Both the position numbers and the translations under genes were made by a program. This document shows positions 54,634-64,000 of a stretch of DNA of 64,000 nt, in pieces. Every line of letters starts with the position of its first letter. Within the stretch, counting starts at the first letter, position 1. This DNA is from an uncultured Flavobacteriaceae bacterium (GTDB taxonomy: Bacteria > Bacteroidota > Bacteroidia > Flavobacteriales > Flavobacteriaceae): NCBI GenBank assembly GCA_947494715.1, contig CANLWG010000018.1:1-64000 (forward strand), written 5' to 3'. Below the pieces are notes generated by a model that was not told where the DNA came from, did not search any database, and saw only the letters and a program-made list of their open reading frames with translations.

Positions 54634-55691
54634 GATTTCTGATATTGTGCTTTGTAATAATCTTGATAGGCTCCAGTGGTTACATGTTCCAACCACTCCC
54701 CATTGTTCAAATACCAATCTATGGTCTTGGAAAGTCCTTCTTCAAAAGTTACACTGGGATACCACCCTAATTCCTTGTTTATTTTGGAAGCGTCTATGGC
54801 ATAACGCAAATCATGACCGGGCCGGTCCTTTACATAGGTAATCAATCTTTCACTATATCCCGCATCACGCCCCAATTTTTCATCCATCTGTTGGCACAAC
54901 AACCGCACCAAGTCAATGTTTTTCCATTCATTAAACCCTCCAATATTGTAGGTTTCATTGATCCTGCCCTCATGAAAGACCAAATCAATGGCTATGGCAT
55001 GGTCAATAACATATAGCCAATCCCGAGTGTAATTGCCATCCCCATAAACCGGTAACGATTTTTCATGAATAACATTATTAATGAACAGGGGTATCAGCTT
55101 TTCCGGAAATTGATTTTGACCGTAATTGTTGGAGCAATTGGTAATGACGTAGGGCAGACCATAGGTTTCGCCATAGGCACGTACAAAATGATCGGAACCG
55201 GCTTTTGACGCCGAATAAGGCGAATTGGGACTATAGGGACTGGTCTCTTTGAAAAAGCCATTTTCCGACAATGATCCGTATACCTCATCCGTACTGATAT
55301 GATAAAAGCGTTTGTCTTCCCAATTGTCCTTCCAAAGCGAGCAAAATGTATTTAAGAGTACCATAGTGCCCAAAATATTGGTTTTGGCAAATGCCAAGGG
55401 ATTGTTAATCGATTTATCTACATGGGACTCCGCCGCCAAATGAATAACCCCATCAAATCGGTATTCATTAAAAATGGTTTCAATAAAATGGACATCGGTA
55501 ATATCACCATGAAGGAAAGTGTAGTTCTCCTTGTCCTCTACATCCTTTAGGTTCTCCAAATTACCCGCATAGGTTAATGCATCCAGATTGTAGATTTGAT
55601 ACTCCGGATATCTATTCACCAACCTTCTAACAGTATGCGAGCCTATAAAGCCGGCACCTCCCGTGATAAGAATGCTTTTTTTGCCACTCAT
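54630..55691 (-). CDS. rfbB: dTDP-glucose 4,6-dehydratase
   Basis: Second step of the rhamnose pathway. 353 residues. Motifs: [48 protein letters not shown], YxxxK in [21 protein letters not shown] and [17 protein letters not shown]. It is the first of the four rhamnose genes (order B-A-C-D) and shares a four-base overlap with rfbA. Confidence 0.96.
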   Translation of the reverse strand: MSGKKSILITGGAGFIGSHTVRRLVNRYPEYQIYNLDALTYAGNLENLKDVEDKENYTFLHGDITDVHFIETIFNEYRFDGVIHLAAESHVDKSINNPLAFAKTNILGTMVLLNTFCSLWKDNWEDKRFYHISTDEVYGSLSENGFFKETSPYSPNSPYSASKAGSDHFVRAYGETYGLPYVITNCSNNYGQNQFPEKLIPLFINNVIHEKSLPVYGDGNYTRDWLYVIDHAIAIDLVFHEGRINETYNIGGFNEWKNIDLVRLLCQQMDEKLGRDAGYSERLITYVKDRPGHDLRYAIDASKINKELGWYPSVTFEEGLSKTIDWYLNNGEWLEHVTTGAYQDYYKAQYQKS

Positions 55692-55922
55692 TTTTCTGCT
55701 TTTAGCCTTGGTTCAGGGTACACGTATCACTTACCATTTCACAAAACGTATTTTTTAAAGGTACGCCCACCCCTGATCTAGTATTAAGTCCCAATCGGTA
55801 CAATAAAAACTATTTTTGTTTCAATCCAAGGTTGCCATACCTGTTTATTCTTATGCAAGATAGCAGGATTTCCGTATTGCGATTCAGCCAACGTCATTTC
55901 ATAATAATGGTTGACGCATCCC

Positions 55923-57308
55923 CTAGGATTGTTTTCGCATATTTCTACCCGCCTTTTTTAAATCTATGGTCCTGGCCTTTTTAAAATCGACCAATCGATT
56001 AAAAACCGAATTTTGCCGTTCAAAATCCTTTGTTTCGCTAATGTAGCGATTGGCGACCGGTAAATCTAATGGGGGTGGTTCATTGTCCATGGTAGAGTTT
56101 TCCATTTGAACCACTCCTGAGGTTTTAGGTGCACTTGGGTCCGGCCTGTCGCTTTCGATTATCATTTCCGATTCACTATCTAAAACCCTATTATCTTTCA
56201 TTTTTTCAGGTGAATAAGGCACTTGTTTTTCAAAAACCTTTAGAAATGGGGCCAGATATAAGGACGAGCCTATTAAAACACTAATGATTAGTTGAACATT
56301 TATATTCAAATCGCCCATTAAAAATACCAAACCAATAATAAGAATATTACAAACACTAACGATCAAAGTAGCCTGCTCATGGGCGTTACCCAAATCCAAA
56401 AGGCGATGATGTATATGGTTGCGATCGGCACTGAATGGGCTGCGTTTTTGCCGTACCCGAATACTAAAAACCCGTAAAGTGTCCAGCAAGGGATAGGACA
56501 AAATGGCCAAAAGCAGAATTGGTGCGTTTGGAATTTTGAAAGAAGCCATGATATTTTCATTCACCCCTAGAAAAGCGACCCCCTGATATGCCAATAAGAA
56601 ACCTATAAGAAGGGAACCGGAATCGCCCATAAAAAGTTTTTGGGTACTGGATAGATTATAATACAAAAAACCAATTAAAGAGCCTATCAAAGCAAAGGAA
56701 ACCAACGATAACAGGTACTGCTGGTTGAGCAAAAAGAAAATACCGAAAGTAACACTGGATAATATGGCAATGGATCCGGCCAGACCATCGATACCATCGA
56801 TAAGATTTACCGCGTTAATCACCAAAACAAATACAAAAAAAGTAAAGAATACAGAAACCCAATAGGGTAACTCTCCAATACCTAAAAGCCCTTGAAAATG
56901 GGTAATCCGCACATCGGATAAAAAAATCATCATACTAGCCGCCAAAAGCTGCCCGACCAATTTTTTCTTGGGCGACATGAGTACTAAGTCATCCTTAACG
57001 CCCATAATCAAAAGAAGCAAAGTGGCGGCCAACAGCGAAACAAGTTCAAGTAATTCCGGTCGGGATAAATCCGCCAAAACTCCCAACAGCATAATGGTAA
57101 GGGAAAAAACAATAAACAGACCCATACCACCGAGGGTCGGTACTTTATTGGAATGGGCGCTCCTTTCATCCGGGTCATCCATTAGTCCTTTTCTATTGAC
57201 CACATAGATAATAATGGGATACAATCGAAAGGAAATTAATAGCGTTACCGCAACGGAACATGTTGTTAGAAAGTAGAGGTTGTCAAATAAATAGGGGATT
57301 TGTGCCAT
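55923..57308 (-). CDS. WecA/MraY-family undecaprenyl-phosphate glycosyl-1-phosphate transferase
   Basis: Starts repeat-unit synthesis by moving a sugar-1-phosphate to undecaprenyl phosphate. 461 residues with about ten membrane segments. Motifs: SAHSNKVPTLGGMGLF, IMGVKDDLVLMSPKKKLVGQ, NAVNLIDGIDGLAGS with the catalytic Asp pair, LFMGDSGSLLIGFLLAY and RNHIHHRLLDLG. After residue ~360 follows an extra ~100-residue hydrophilic tail rich in Asp, Ser, Pro and Lys that WecA lacks. It is the first gene of the minus-strand polysaccharide unit; 231 bases separate it from rfbB. Confidence 0.9.
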   Translation of the reverse strand: MAQIPYLFDNLYFLTTCSVAVTLLISFRLYPIIIYVVNRKGLMDDPDERSAHSNKVPTLGGMGLFIVFSLTIMLLGVLADLSRPELLELVSLLAATLLLLIMGVKDDLVLMSPKKKLVGQLLAASMMIFLSDVRITHFQGLLGIGELPYWVSVFFTFFVFVLVINAVNLIDGIDGLAGSIAILSSVTFGIFFLLNQQYLLSLVSFALIGSLIGFLYYNLSSTQKLFMGDSGSLLIGFLLAYQGVAFLGVNENIMASFKIPNAPILLLAILSYPLLDTLRVFSIRVRQKRSPFSADRNHIHHRLLDLGNAHEQATLIVSVCNILIIGLVFLMGDLNINVQLIISVLIGSSLYLAPFLKVFEKQVPYSPEKMKDNRVLDSESEMIIESDRPDPSAPKTSGVVQMENSTMDNEPPPLDLPVANRYISETKDFERQNSVFNRLVDFKKARTIDLKKAGRNMRKQS

Positions 57309-57797
57309 AGATTGTGGGATTTACAGCGGTTGAGGGGAAAATTTTCATATTTCTCAGCTGAACCTTACCTAGTTCCACCATCTTACTTTGCGATTTTCCA
57401 AGTTGGGCAGCACTAGTATTCATGGGTAACTTTGGGGCGTTCAACAATATCATTTGCGATGGTTAAAAATACCATTATTTGGACATTTCGCTATCAAATA
57501 GCCATGTATTTCAACGATTTTCTTGGAAATGGAATTTCCGATTTATATTTAAACGAAATCTATGACGAGATATCCTTTTTTTTTAGATATCCGTAAAATA
57601 GTTATCAAAAAGTTATGAAAAGGCTTACGATCGATTAATATATGACCTACTATTTCTATTTATAAGAAGAAAAGCATCTTGATCGTCTTATTTCAAGGCA
57701 TGCCATCACGAAAGCTTTTTGGTAAAATTAAATTTCAAAATGAATAAACTAAGGTTACCCAATTCCAAAATTCCACTCCAAAGTATTGTAAAGAATT
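57309..57797. other. Intergenic region upstream of the polysaccharide unit
   Basis: 489 bases between the initiating transferase start and the fucosidase stop. It should contain the promoter of the polysaccharide unit. I see AT-rich sequence without a convincing TAnnTTTG element, strong hairpin or open frame. Confidence 0.4.
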
Positions 57798-59894
57798 TTA
57801 TTCCGGGACGGTCAATACCCCAACCTCGCCAAATGAAGTCCTAAAATCAGGGCCATCTACTTGGACTCCCTTTAATTTGATGTACCTCGCCTTTGTAGGC
57901 TTGAAATCTACCCGTTGTTCAATGCGATTATTGACCACATTGCCAAATTCTCCGGTAGCGGCGATTTTCCAGTTTGCACTGTCCCTACTCGTGGAAAGTT
58001 CATAGGCCGTAATAATGCCAAAGGGATAGCGTTCCTGGATGGGCCAATAGGTAAAACCGGTGAGATTATATGATTTCCCCAAATCGATAACGATTCCCTG
58101 GGGAGTCTTTACCTCCTTGCCAGTTGCCCAAAAGGTGTTGGGGTCATCATCGATACTAGCACTGGCCTGGCCAAGATCGCCGGACGAAGTCCGAATTACA
58201 CGCCAGTCCTTTTTAGAAATATCAAAACTCTTTACCGCTGCAACGGAATGTTCCTGATTGTTGGGATCAACTGCTATTGTCTTAACAGAAGCAGGTGTAC
58301 TCAGAAGAAATGGATCGGAATATTTTGTGGAAGTTTTGGAAGGTTCACTTCCATCCAATGTATAGTAGATTTCAACGGCACTGTCCGGAACTTTAAGGGT
58401 CACCAGACCGTTGCGGTTCCTCTCGATTTTTGGTGGAACCAAAAGATTCGGTGCACGGTACAATTCCAGGTTGGCAATGGCCACGGGCCCCTTGGCTTCT
58501 ACGAAATTGATACGCAATTGGGTTGCTTCCACCGTTTCAAAACGTAGGATACGCTTGTACCCTATGGTAGTTTGTTTATCAATTTCTACCCACTTCCCAT
58601 CAATCTCCGCTTCCAAAACAAAATGTTGGACGCGTTGGCCCAAAGGAATGTATTCTTGGAGCAAAACTCGGTTTACTTCTATCGGTTTGTCAAACCCAAC
58701 GGTAAGGGATGCACTTGTAACACTGTCATCAGTTGACCAATAGGTATCTAAGTTCCCATCAATGGCTTTTTCCGCCGAAAACTCGGAACTATTTTGACGT
58801 TCATCCGTCGCCATTATCTTTTGACCTTTTGCAAGTTCGCTCGCAAAATCCTTGTCCAATTGGTTGCGAAGTGCCATCAATTGCTGTACATCCGTCTCAT
58901 GTACCAAGCCTCTGCTATCTACCGGAAGGTTTAACAATAGGGACGCATTTCTTCCAACCGATTTGTAGTAAATGTCTAACAGATGGGGCAAGCTCTTTAC
59001 CTGATGGTCTTCCCTCGGATGATAATACCAACCCGGACGAATAGAAACATCGGCCTCAGCCGCTAACCAATGTGTCCCGTCCTCATGACCGGAACGCAAT
59101 TCCTTATATCTGGGCCAGCCCGGATAAATCTCATCGCGCCTCATGATACTCCAATTGGTCTCATTGGCCCAACCTTCTTCATTACCGACCCAACGGATAT
59201 CGGGACCGCCATCACTAAAAATAACCGCCTCTGGCTGTAGTTCCCTGACTATAGCTACGGCCTTATCCCATTGGTAGTACATCTTATTATCAATTTTTCG
59301 GGTTTCATTGGCACCTCCATAATAACCGGAGCCCCCATTGGCACCATCGAACCAAACCTCGAAAACCGGTCCATAGTTGGTCAACAGCTCCCGTAACTGC
59401 TCGTGGAAAATTTCTACATATTCCGGTTTGCCGTAGTCTGCATGATTTCTATCCCAAGGGGATAGGTACACTCCAAACTTAAGTCCGTAGGCCTTGCAGG
59501 CCTCGGAAAGGTCTTTGAGTACATCGCCCTGTCCATTTTTCCAAGGGGAGTTCACGACAGAATGTTCGGTGGTTTTGGTGGGCCACAGACAAAAGCCGTC
59601 ATGGTGTTTGGCCGTAATAATAATACCTCGCATACCAGCGTCCTTAGCCACTTTGGCCCATTGCCTAGCATCCAATTCCGAAGGATCAAACTGTGCAGGG
59701 GACTCGCCACCTGTACCCCACTCCATATCGGTAAACGTGTTCATGTTGAAATGGATAAAGGCGTAGTATTCCAAATTTTGCCAAGCCAATTGTCTTGCGG
59801 AAGGAGTGGGACCAATAGGTGCCGGCGGTTGTACCTCAGAACATGAAATAGCTCCAACTAATAACAATAGCAACAAAAATCGATATATCTTCAT
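57798..59894 (-). CDS. GH29 alpha-L-fucosidase lipoprotein with discoidin-like domain
   Basis: From the ATG at 59894: MKIYRFLLLLLLVGAISCSE, a lipoprotein signal (a longer frame from 59954 adds 20 residues). The catalytic domain covers residues of about 30-370: FIHFNMNTFTDMEWGTG, IITAKHHDGFCLWPTKTTEH, FGVYLSPWDRNH and FEVWFDGANG with the nucleophile Asp; the acid/base cannot be placed by eye. Then follow an F5/8-type-C (discoidin) carbohydrate-binding region (AIDGNLDTYWSTDD), a chitobiase-like segment (IYYTLDGSEPSKTS) and a second discoidin-like domain (SIDDDPNTFWATG). It removes terminal alpha-L-fucose. It is cotranscribed with the glycosidase and sulfatases upstream. Confidence 0.9.
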   Translation of the reverse strand: MKIYRFLLLLLLVGAISCSEVQPPAPIGPTPSARQLAWQNLEYYAFIHFNMNTFTDMEWGTGGESPAQFDPSELDARQWAKVAKDAGMRGIIITAKHHDGFCLWPTKTTEHSVVNSPWKNGQGDVLKDLSEACKAYGLKFGVYLSPWDRNHADYGKPEYVEIFHEQLRELLTNYGPVFEVWFDGANGGSGYYGGANETRKIDNKMYYQWDKAVAIVRELQPEAVIFSDGGPDIRWVGNEEGWANETNWSIMRRDEIYPGWPRYKELRSGHEDGTHWLAAEADVSIRPGWYYHPREDHQVKSLPHLLDIYYKSVGRNASLLLNLPVDSRGLVHETDVQQLMALRNQLDKDFASELAKGQKIMATDERQNSSEFSAEKAIDGNLDTYWSTDDSVTSASLTVGFDKPIEVNRVLLQEYIPLGQRVQHFVLEAEIDGKWVEIDKQTTIGYKRILRFETVEATQLRINFVEAKGPVAIANLELYRAPNLLVPPKIERNRNGLVTLKVPDSAVEIYYTLDGSEPSKTSTKYSDPFLLSTPASVKTIAVDPNNQEHSVAAVKSFDISKKDWRVIRTSSGDLGQASASIDDDPNTFWATGKEVKTPQGIVIDLGKSYNLTGFTYWPIQERYPFGIITAYELSTSRDSANWKIAATGEFGNVVNNRIEQRVDFKPTKARYIKLKGVQVDGPDFRTSFGEVGVLTVPE

Positions 59895-59904
59895 GATTGA
59901 TTTC

Positions 59905-62061
59905 TTATCGTACCACAAACCAAGTAGAAGACGTTGCAGGAATGGTAACCTCAACCGTTATATTAAAATTTCTACTTAATTCGTGCTTTTTCTCAATTCC
60001 GTCTTTATCCAGTAGTAGGGCATAATCAGTTAAGCCCGTGTAATATAATGGAATTGTTATTTTTTCCCTGATATCCTTCTGGGTCGGATTGAACAATAGT
60101 ACAAACCCCCTATTCTTCAGTTTTGGATCCACATGCATAAAACCATCCCATGACCGACCATTTGGCCTCCTCAAATGGATAAGATCTGCATTAAGAATCT
60201 TAAGGTACTTCTTGTAATGCCGGATCTGTTCCATTACCAGCGACTTGGTATCCTCGGTATCATAAAGCCGAGGGCCGCGATAACAGGCCTGTATGCCCGA
60301 CCCATAATTCTGGACCATATGGGCTTTATAGGAAGGTAAATGGTCTTTTAAAGGTTCCAAGGTAGCGGCCGCACCACCACCGTGATACTCGGTGAGCGGA
60401 ACAAACGTCCATGCCATTGAAGGGGCTTTTTCCCAAGTACCGTCATAAATATTCTGTCTTCCCAAAACTAGCTGCTGTTCACGTGACAAAGACCAGTTTA
60501 CCTCGCGATACCCTATGCCACACTTATTGGATCCCTGCAAAAAGTAAAAGTCAGGTGCATTAAGGTAAATATCCCTTTCCCGTAACCAATGGTAAAATTC
60601 TTTGGTCATGCTCCATTGCCTCCATTGAGAGTCTTCGTAACCTTTGTGATACTTGTGAGTGGTCGAAGCACAATAGTCCCCAGGATAAGGGCCGTCATGC
60701 TCCAAAAGATCGAAGCCCGTTTGCTCAAAAAAATATTTAATTTTCTCCAAATAATCATGTCCCCATTCAGAGGCCAAGCAAGGAGCATTTCCAAATTTGG
60801 CCCCACCGGGTTTTCCCGTTTCCTTATCGATTACATCAACGGAATCCGCAATTTTTCTACTGGAAAACAACGAATATCCTCCCAGTTCAATTCCCTTGGC
60901 ATGGGCATAATCCGCCAAGGCTTTAAATTTTGCAATATTCTCCGGGCTGGTATCCTCCATATTCAAACCACTGCCAAAACTTAATATTACCATTTCGTAA
61001 CCCGTCGCCTTACATTGATCTATAGCTTCCTTTACTTTATCCTCATCCGTAGTGGTCAAATGCATAAAAATGGGGTTCTCCGTAGACCAAGGTGCCAACA
61101 AGCGATACATTTTCCGCATGACCAATGTGTTCCTTTCACGGTCGGTTCCCTCCAGTAACAATTCATAAGTGTGAAAGCTTTCAAAAGTGGCGCCCTTTTT
61201 TAAATCTATATCCGGGCCCACGGGTAACTTACTTATCAACAAACAAGGGGTCTCCATTTTCCAATTGACCTGGGAGGTATAGGTGGAGTCGGTTTCCCAA
61301 AAGGTAGTTACATTGGATTCTCCCGAAGTAAACCCGCCAAAGGCATAATCGCTTTCAACATGAATATTCGGGCGCTTCCATTCATTTGGGGTTTCTACCG
61401 GATTTTCCACTTCTGGAAATGCCAAAAGCTCACTTTTAAAGCTATCCAAGCTCAAGGTCTCCAAAGAATTATTCTTAACCACAATCCATTTTGAGACCAA
61501 GGGAATGCCATCATAGAGTTCATAATGCACCTCTACAATTACCCCTTCCAGTTCCGGTGAAGAATGTTGAAACCTCAAAATCAGCTCTTTTCCCGTTGGA
61601 GCAATTTTTTCTGCCATATGAAGGCGTTTCTTACCATTCCATTTTAGTTTTGGCTTTATGGGGGAAATACTATGATCTGTATATTGAAAGGCATCTGGAT
61701 TTGAATTCAGATCTTTTAACCATTCCTCCAAAAGATAGCCATGCTCTTTTAAGCCCCGTAAACCGCCAATAGGATAGGTTTTTCCATTTAGGGTAACCTC
61801 TGCTTCAGGTTGTAGGCTTCTGAGCATGGTCTCACCCGTAACCTTATTTTTGAATTCCACTGTGGCCGCATTAGGTGCCAACTTGATTTCGCGCCGTACC
61901 AGCCCATTGTCCAAAATAATGCGTTCTTCCTTTTCAAAAATCTCTGCTGTATAAGCCGTATTTTCAATAAGCCAATCCATAGATTTCCCTATTTCCTGGC
62001 CGTAGCAGACTGTGGAAGCAACCCAGAATACACTAAGTAACAGAAGACAAGTCTTGTTCAT
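59905..62061 (-). CDS. Exported glycoside hydrolase, clan GH-D-like (alpha-galactosidase-like)
   Basis: From the ATG at 62061 (MNKTCLLLLSVFWVASTVCYGQ) it carries a signal peptide. An N-terminal beta-sandwich (residues of about 40-310) is followed by a TIM-barrel part: GYEMVILSFGSGLNMED, AHAKGIELGGYSLFSSR, FFEQTGFDLLEHDGPYPGDY and YLNAPDFYFLQGSNKCG, with Asp residues in LEHDGPYPGD as candidate catalytic groups. The layout recalls GH36/GH27 alpha-galactosidases and the GH129 group, but I cannot fix the family. Its start follows the sulfatase stop by one base and it ends 10 bases before the fucosidase start. Confidence 0.7.
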   Translation of the reverse strand: MNKTCLLLLSVFWVASTVCYGQEIGKSMDWLIENTAYTAEIFEKEERIILDNGLVRREIKLAPNAATVEFKNKVTGETMLRSLQPEAEVTLNGKTYPIGGLRGLKEHGYLLEEWLKDLNSNPDAFQYTDHSISPIKPKLKWNGKKRLHMAEKIAPTGKELILRFQHSSPELEGVIVEVHYELYDGIPLVSKWIVVKNNSLETLSLDSFKSELLAFPEVENPVETPNEWKRPNIHVESDYAFGGFTSGESNVTTFWETDSTYTSQVNWKMETPCLLISKLPVGPDIDLKKGATFESFHTYELLLEGTDRERNTLVMRKMYRLLAPWSTENPIFMHLTTTDEDKVKEAIDQCKATGYEMVILSFGSGLNMEDTSPENIAKFKALADYAHAKGIELGGYSLFSSRKIADSVDVIDKETGKPGGAKFGNAPCLASEWGHDYLEKIKYFFEQTGFDLLEHDGPYPGDYCASTTHKYHKGYEDSQWRQWSMTKEFYHWLRERDIYLNAPDFYFLQGSNKCGIGYREVNWSLSREQQLVLGRQNIYDGTWEKAPSMAWTFVPLTEYHGGGAAATLEPLKDHLPSYKAHMVQNYGSGIQACYRGPRLYDTEDTKSLVMEQIRHYKKYLKILNADLIHLRRPNGRSWDGFMHVDPKLKNRGFVLLFNPTQKDIREKITIPLYYTGLTDYALLLDKDGIEKKHELSRNFNITVEVTIPATSSTWFVVR

Positions 62062-62062
62062 A

Positions 62063-63616
62063 TTATAGCAGTTCAATCGGATATTCTACTTGTTCCCCTG
62101 TTTTTTTGTCGACAGGCATCTGGGCCTTAGCGGATTTCAGGTGATTTGTTAAAGTTTCTGCCAACTCCCTGGCTTTTTCAGGATTCTCATCAAACAAGTT
62201 TTTGGTCTCCCCAATGTCCTCTTTCAAGTTGTACAATTCCATTCGCCTATCCGCATGGAAATACACAAATTTCCAATCTCCCTTACGTACCGCACTGGCC
62301 GCGCCGATACCCGGGCCATCGGGGCCCCATTCGTTGGGATAGTGCCAATACAAGGGTCGTACTCCGTTATATTCCCATTCCCCGGTCAATACCTCCACGA
62401 AGCTTTCACCATCTACTTTCTGTACTGTCTGTAAACTATCAACTTCTGCCATTTCCAGAATAGTGGGGTAAAAATCCTCAATAATTACTTGATAGTCTGT
62501 GATTGATCCAGGTTCCGTTTTTCCGGGCCACTTGACCAACATTGGTTCCCGAATTCCTCCTTCATACATGGAGCCTTTGCCACTGGCCAAAGGTTTGTTA
62601 TGAGTATGGGGTTCACCTCCACGGGCATGCGCACTCAATCCCCCATTGTCCGACATAAATAGTACAATTGTCTTTTCCTCTAGCCCTTTTAGTTCCAGGT
62701 AATCCATTATATCGCCAAGGCTTTTATCCATACCCTCTACCATAGACGCGTATTTGGCTTCAATCGAATCCAATCCCTTTTCCAAATATTTTTGCATGTA
62801 GCGGTCATCCGCCATAATCGGTGTATGTACTGCATAATGGGACATATAGAGGAAAAAAGGCTGTTGGGTGGCCGCAACGGAATCAATGGCTTTCAAAGCT
62901 TCTAGGGTAATGGCTTCGGTCAAATGGATATCCTTCCCGTGGTAGGCCTCCAAACCTGGAACTGCCCAAACTTCCTTACCTTCTTTTCCATTACCAAAGT
63001 TTTCGATGCCCAGATAGCTCTCTGGTGCACCGGCGGCATGGCCGGCAATGTTTACATCAAACCCCAGGTTCAAAGGTTCCTCTCCCGGTGTTCCGATAGC
63101 ACCTAAATGCGCCTTGCCAGCATGAATCGTAAAATACCCCCTGTCATGCAAAGCTTGTGGCAAGGGCATGGCATGTACAGCGAGACTATCACCCGCAACG
63201 GGGCTCATGCCATTTACATTCCAATAGGGGAAAATTAAATCGGGGTGGTTCTTTTCCATCCGTTTTATGGAGTCCTTTTCCAACGTCCAATTAGTTACCC
63301 GATGCCTTGCGGCGTTCATCCCTGTCATTAAACTAATACGGGTAGGTGAACAAACAGGAGTGGCATAGGCCTGGGTAAACTTCATCCCATCCCGAGCCAA
63401 ACGTTCCATGGCAGGAGTTTCATAACGGGCATTAAACGGAGTGCTCTGTGTCCAAAAAGGAACCGAGGTATCCTGCCAACCCATATCATCAACCAGGAAC
63501 AACACAATATTTGGCGGGGTCTCCGGTAACTCTTCGGACTCACAGGAAACCAAAATTATGGACAAAACCCCTAAATATAGTAGTACCTTACGAATCATTC
63601 TCTTTGTTTTTCTCAT
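62063..63616 (-). CDS. Sulfatase lipoprotein (formylglycine type)
   Basis: 517 residues. After a basic start the segment VLLYLGVLSIILVSCE is a lipoprotein signal; ATG codons at 63616 and 63598 are both possible. Family signature: metal-binding Asp pair in IVLFLVDDMGWQD (residues 43-44), the C-x-P-x-R motif VCSPTRISLMTG with Cys 89 to be converted to formylglycine, THAGKAHLG-like TIHAGKAHLGAIG, and LFMSDNGGLSAHARGGEPHT later. It removes sulfate esters from a polysaccharide. The gene is 6 bases downstream of another sulfatase gene and 1 base upstream of the glycosidase start, one operon. Confidence 0.92.
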   Translation of the reverse strand: MRKTKRMIRKVLLYLGVLSIILVSCESEELPETPPNIVLFLVDDMGWQDTSVPFWTQSTPFNARYETPAMERLARDGMKFTQAYATPVCSPTRISLMTGMNAARHRVTNWTLEKDSIKRMEKNHPDLIFPYWNVNGMSPVAGDSLAVHAMPLPQALHDRGYFTIHAGKAHLGAIGTPGEEPLNLGFDVNIAGHAAGAPESYLGIENFGNGKEGKEVWAVPGLEAYHGKDIHLTEAITLEALKAIDSVAATQQPFFLYMSHYAVHTPIMADDRYMQKYLEKGLDSIEAKYASMVEGMDKSLGDIMDYLELKGLEEKTIVLFMSDNGGLSAHARGGEPHTHNKPLASGKGSMYEGGIREPMLVKWPGKTEPGSITDYQVIIEDFYPTILEMAEVDSLQTVQKVDGESFVEVLTGEWEYNGVRPLYWHYPNEWGPDGPGIGAASAVRKGDWKFVYFHADRRMELYNLKEDIGETKNLFDENPEKARELAETLTNHLKSAKAQMPVDKKTGEQVEYPIELL

Positions 63617-63622
63617 CTCGAC

Positions 63623-64000
63623 TTACGGTTCTGGTATCCCAAACGCGGCATCTACGGATAGTGGATTCCACAATTCGCCTTTTAAATCCCGAGGCGCATT
63701 GGGTTGTTTTTCTCCAGGGGTACTCCTTCCATTCTCTATATAAGATATCATGAGCTTCTGTAATTCTTCTGCTTTCTTGGGATTATCCAAATACCGGTTT
63801 TTTTGTTCGGTGGCATCTTCCGCAAGATTATATAACTGAAATTTGGGTAAATCATTGATTCCTTCCGAATCAGGCTTGGGATTGCTCCAGCCTCCTGAAC
63901 CGGGACAAAAAATGAGTTTCCAATCCCCTTTTCGAATTGCAAAACTTCCATTTACGGAATGATGTACTGTAGCCTCCCGGGTATATTTGTTTTCATGAGA
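63623..64000 (-). CDS. Sulfatase, C-terminal part (runs off window)
   Basis: The frame is open from the right edge to the stop at 63623, 125 codons. The segment VNGSFAIRKGDWKLIFCPGS, then KFQLYNLAEDATEQKNRYLD and KAEELQKLMISYIENGRSTP is the standard C-terminal subdomain of formylglycine sulfatases. It ends with an extra LWNPLSVDAAFGIPEP tail. The active-site part lies outside the window. Its stop is 6 bases before the start of the next sulfatase. Confidence 0.85.
   Translation of the reverse strand, partial: SHENKYTREATVHHSVNGSFAIRKGDWKLIFCPGSGGWSNPKPDSEGINDLPKFQLYNLAEDATEQKNRYLDNPKKAEELQKLMISYIENGRSTPGEKQPNAPRDLKGELWNPLSVDAAFGIPEP

Noticed and set aside
63748-63951. A 67-codon minus-strand frame near the right edge
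   Set aside because: It overlaps the true sulfatase frame, which is open from the edge to 63623 and has the family's C-terminal motifs.
1-64000. CRISPR array or prophage
   Set aside because: No regularly spaced short repeats, cas genes, capsid, tail or phage integrase genes were seen; the repeats A, B and C are kilobases apart.

Overview
The window comes from a member of the Bacteroidota, most likely a marine Flavobacteriaceae. This is inferred from protein families: a SusD-like lipoprotein, a TPR hybrid two-component regulator with an AraC output domain, many SCS/SCE-type lipoproteins, PD40 and NHL beta-propellers, sulfatases beside a GH29 fucosidase, a Bacteroidota-type class I lanthipeptide precursor, and a TAnnTTTG-like promoter. 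No rRNA or complete tRNA gene is visible. Nearly all genes are on the minus strand.

Layout. 1-1333: the 5' two thirds of an M43 metalloprotease lipoprotein gene, broken by an IS256-family element that runs off the left edge. 1485-7132: a secreted alpha/beta hydrolase, a class V aminotransferase/cysteine desulfurase homologue, a DUF4395 membrane protein with two small membrane proteins, an IPT+NHL lipoprotein and a small exported protein. 7437-10550: a TPR-HisKA-REC-AraC hybrid regulator. 10938-13579 (plus strand): an ASCH-like protein and two PD40 propeller paralogues.

13.85-30.44 kb is an accessory region made of two modules. The first (14038-22362) is a tight five-gene minus-strand operon: a membrane protein, an SH3+NlpC/CHAP-like protein, a large exported protein, a signal-less trypsin-like protease and a membrane-anchored patatin-like phospholipase. 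The second (22.7-30.0 kb) is a decaying class I lanthipeptide locus. It keeps an intact precursor gene that I found at 29836-30000, an S41 protease, an intact LanC cyclase and a GT2-methyltransferase fusion. Its LanB dehydratase (25340-26312) and C39-peptidase ABC exporter (22813-23544) survive only as relics. Three degenerate direct repeats of about 90 bp (13853, 22611, 30223) punctuate the modules, and a 91-bp copy of the 3' end of the Gfo/Idh gene (30349-31521) lies at the far side of the second module. This looks like stepwise accretion of islands.

30.35-33.57 kb: a Tat-exported Gfo/Idh oxidoreductase and a divergent orphan SusD with an unusual N-terminal beta-sandwich domain. 33.6-57.3 kb: a complete-looking Wzx/Wzy-type exopolysaccharide locus. 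It has a WecA/MraY-type initiating transferase, dTDP-rhamnose (rfbBACD) and GDP-fucose (gmd, fcl) synthesis, a flippase, a polymerase-like protein, several glycosyltransferases, a WcaF-like acetyltransferase, a CapK-like ANL enzyme, an ATP-grasp protein, an MBOAT/SGNH O-acylation pair, a second SGNH protein and a Wzc-type tyrosine kinase. No Wza-like exporter lies in the window.

57.8-64.0 kb: part of a catabolic cluster for a sulfated, probably fucose-containing polysaccharide: a GH29 alpha-L-fucosidase, a clan GH-D-like glycosidase and two sulfatases, the last cut by the right edge.
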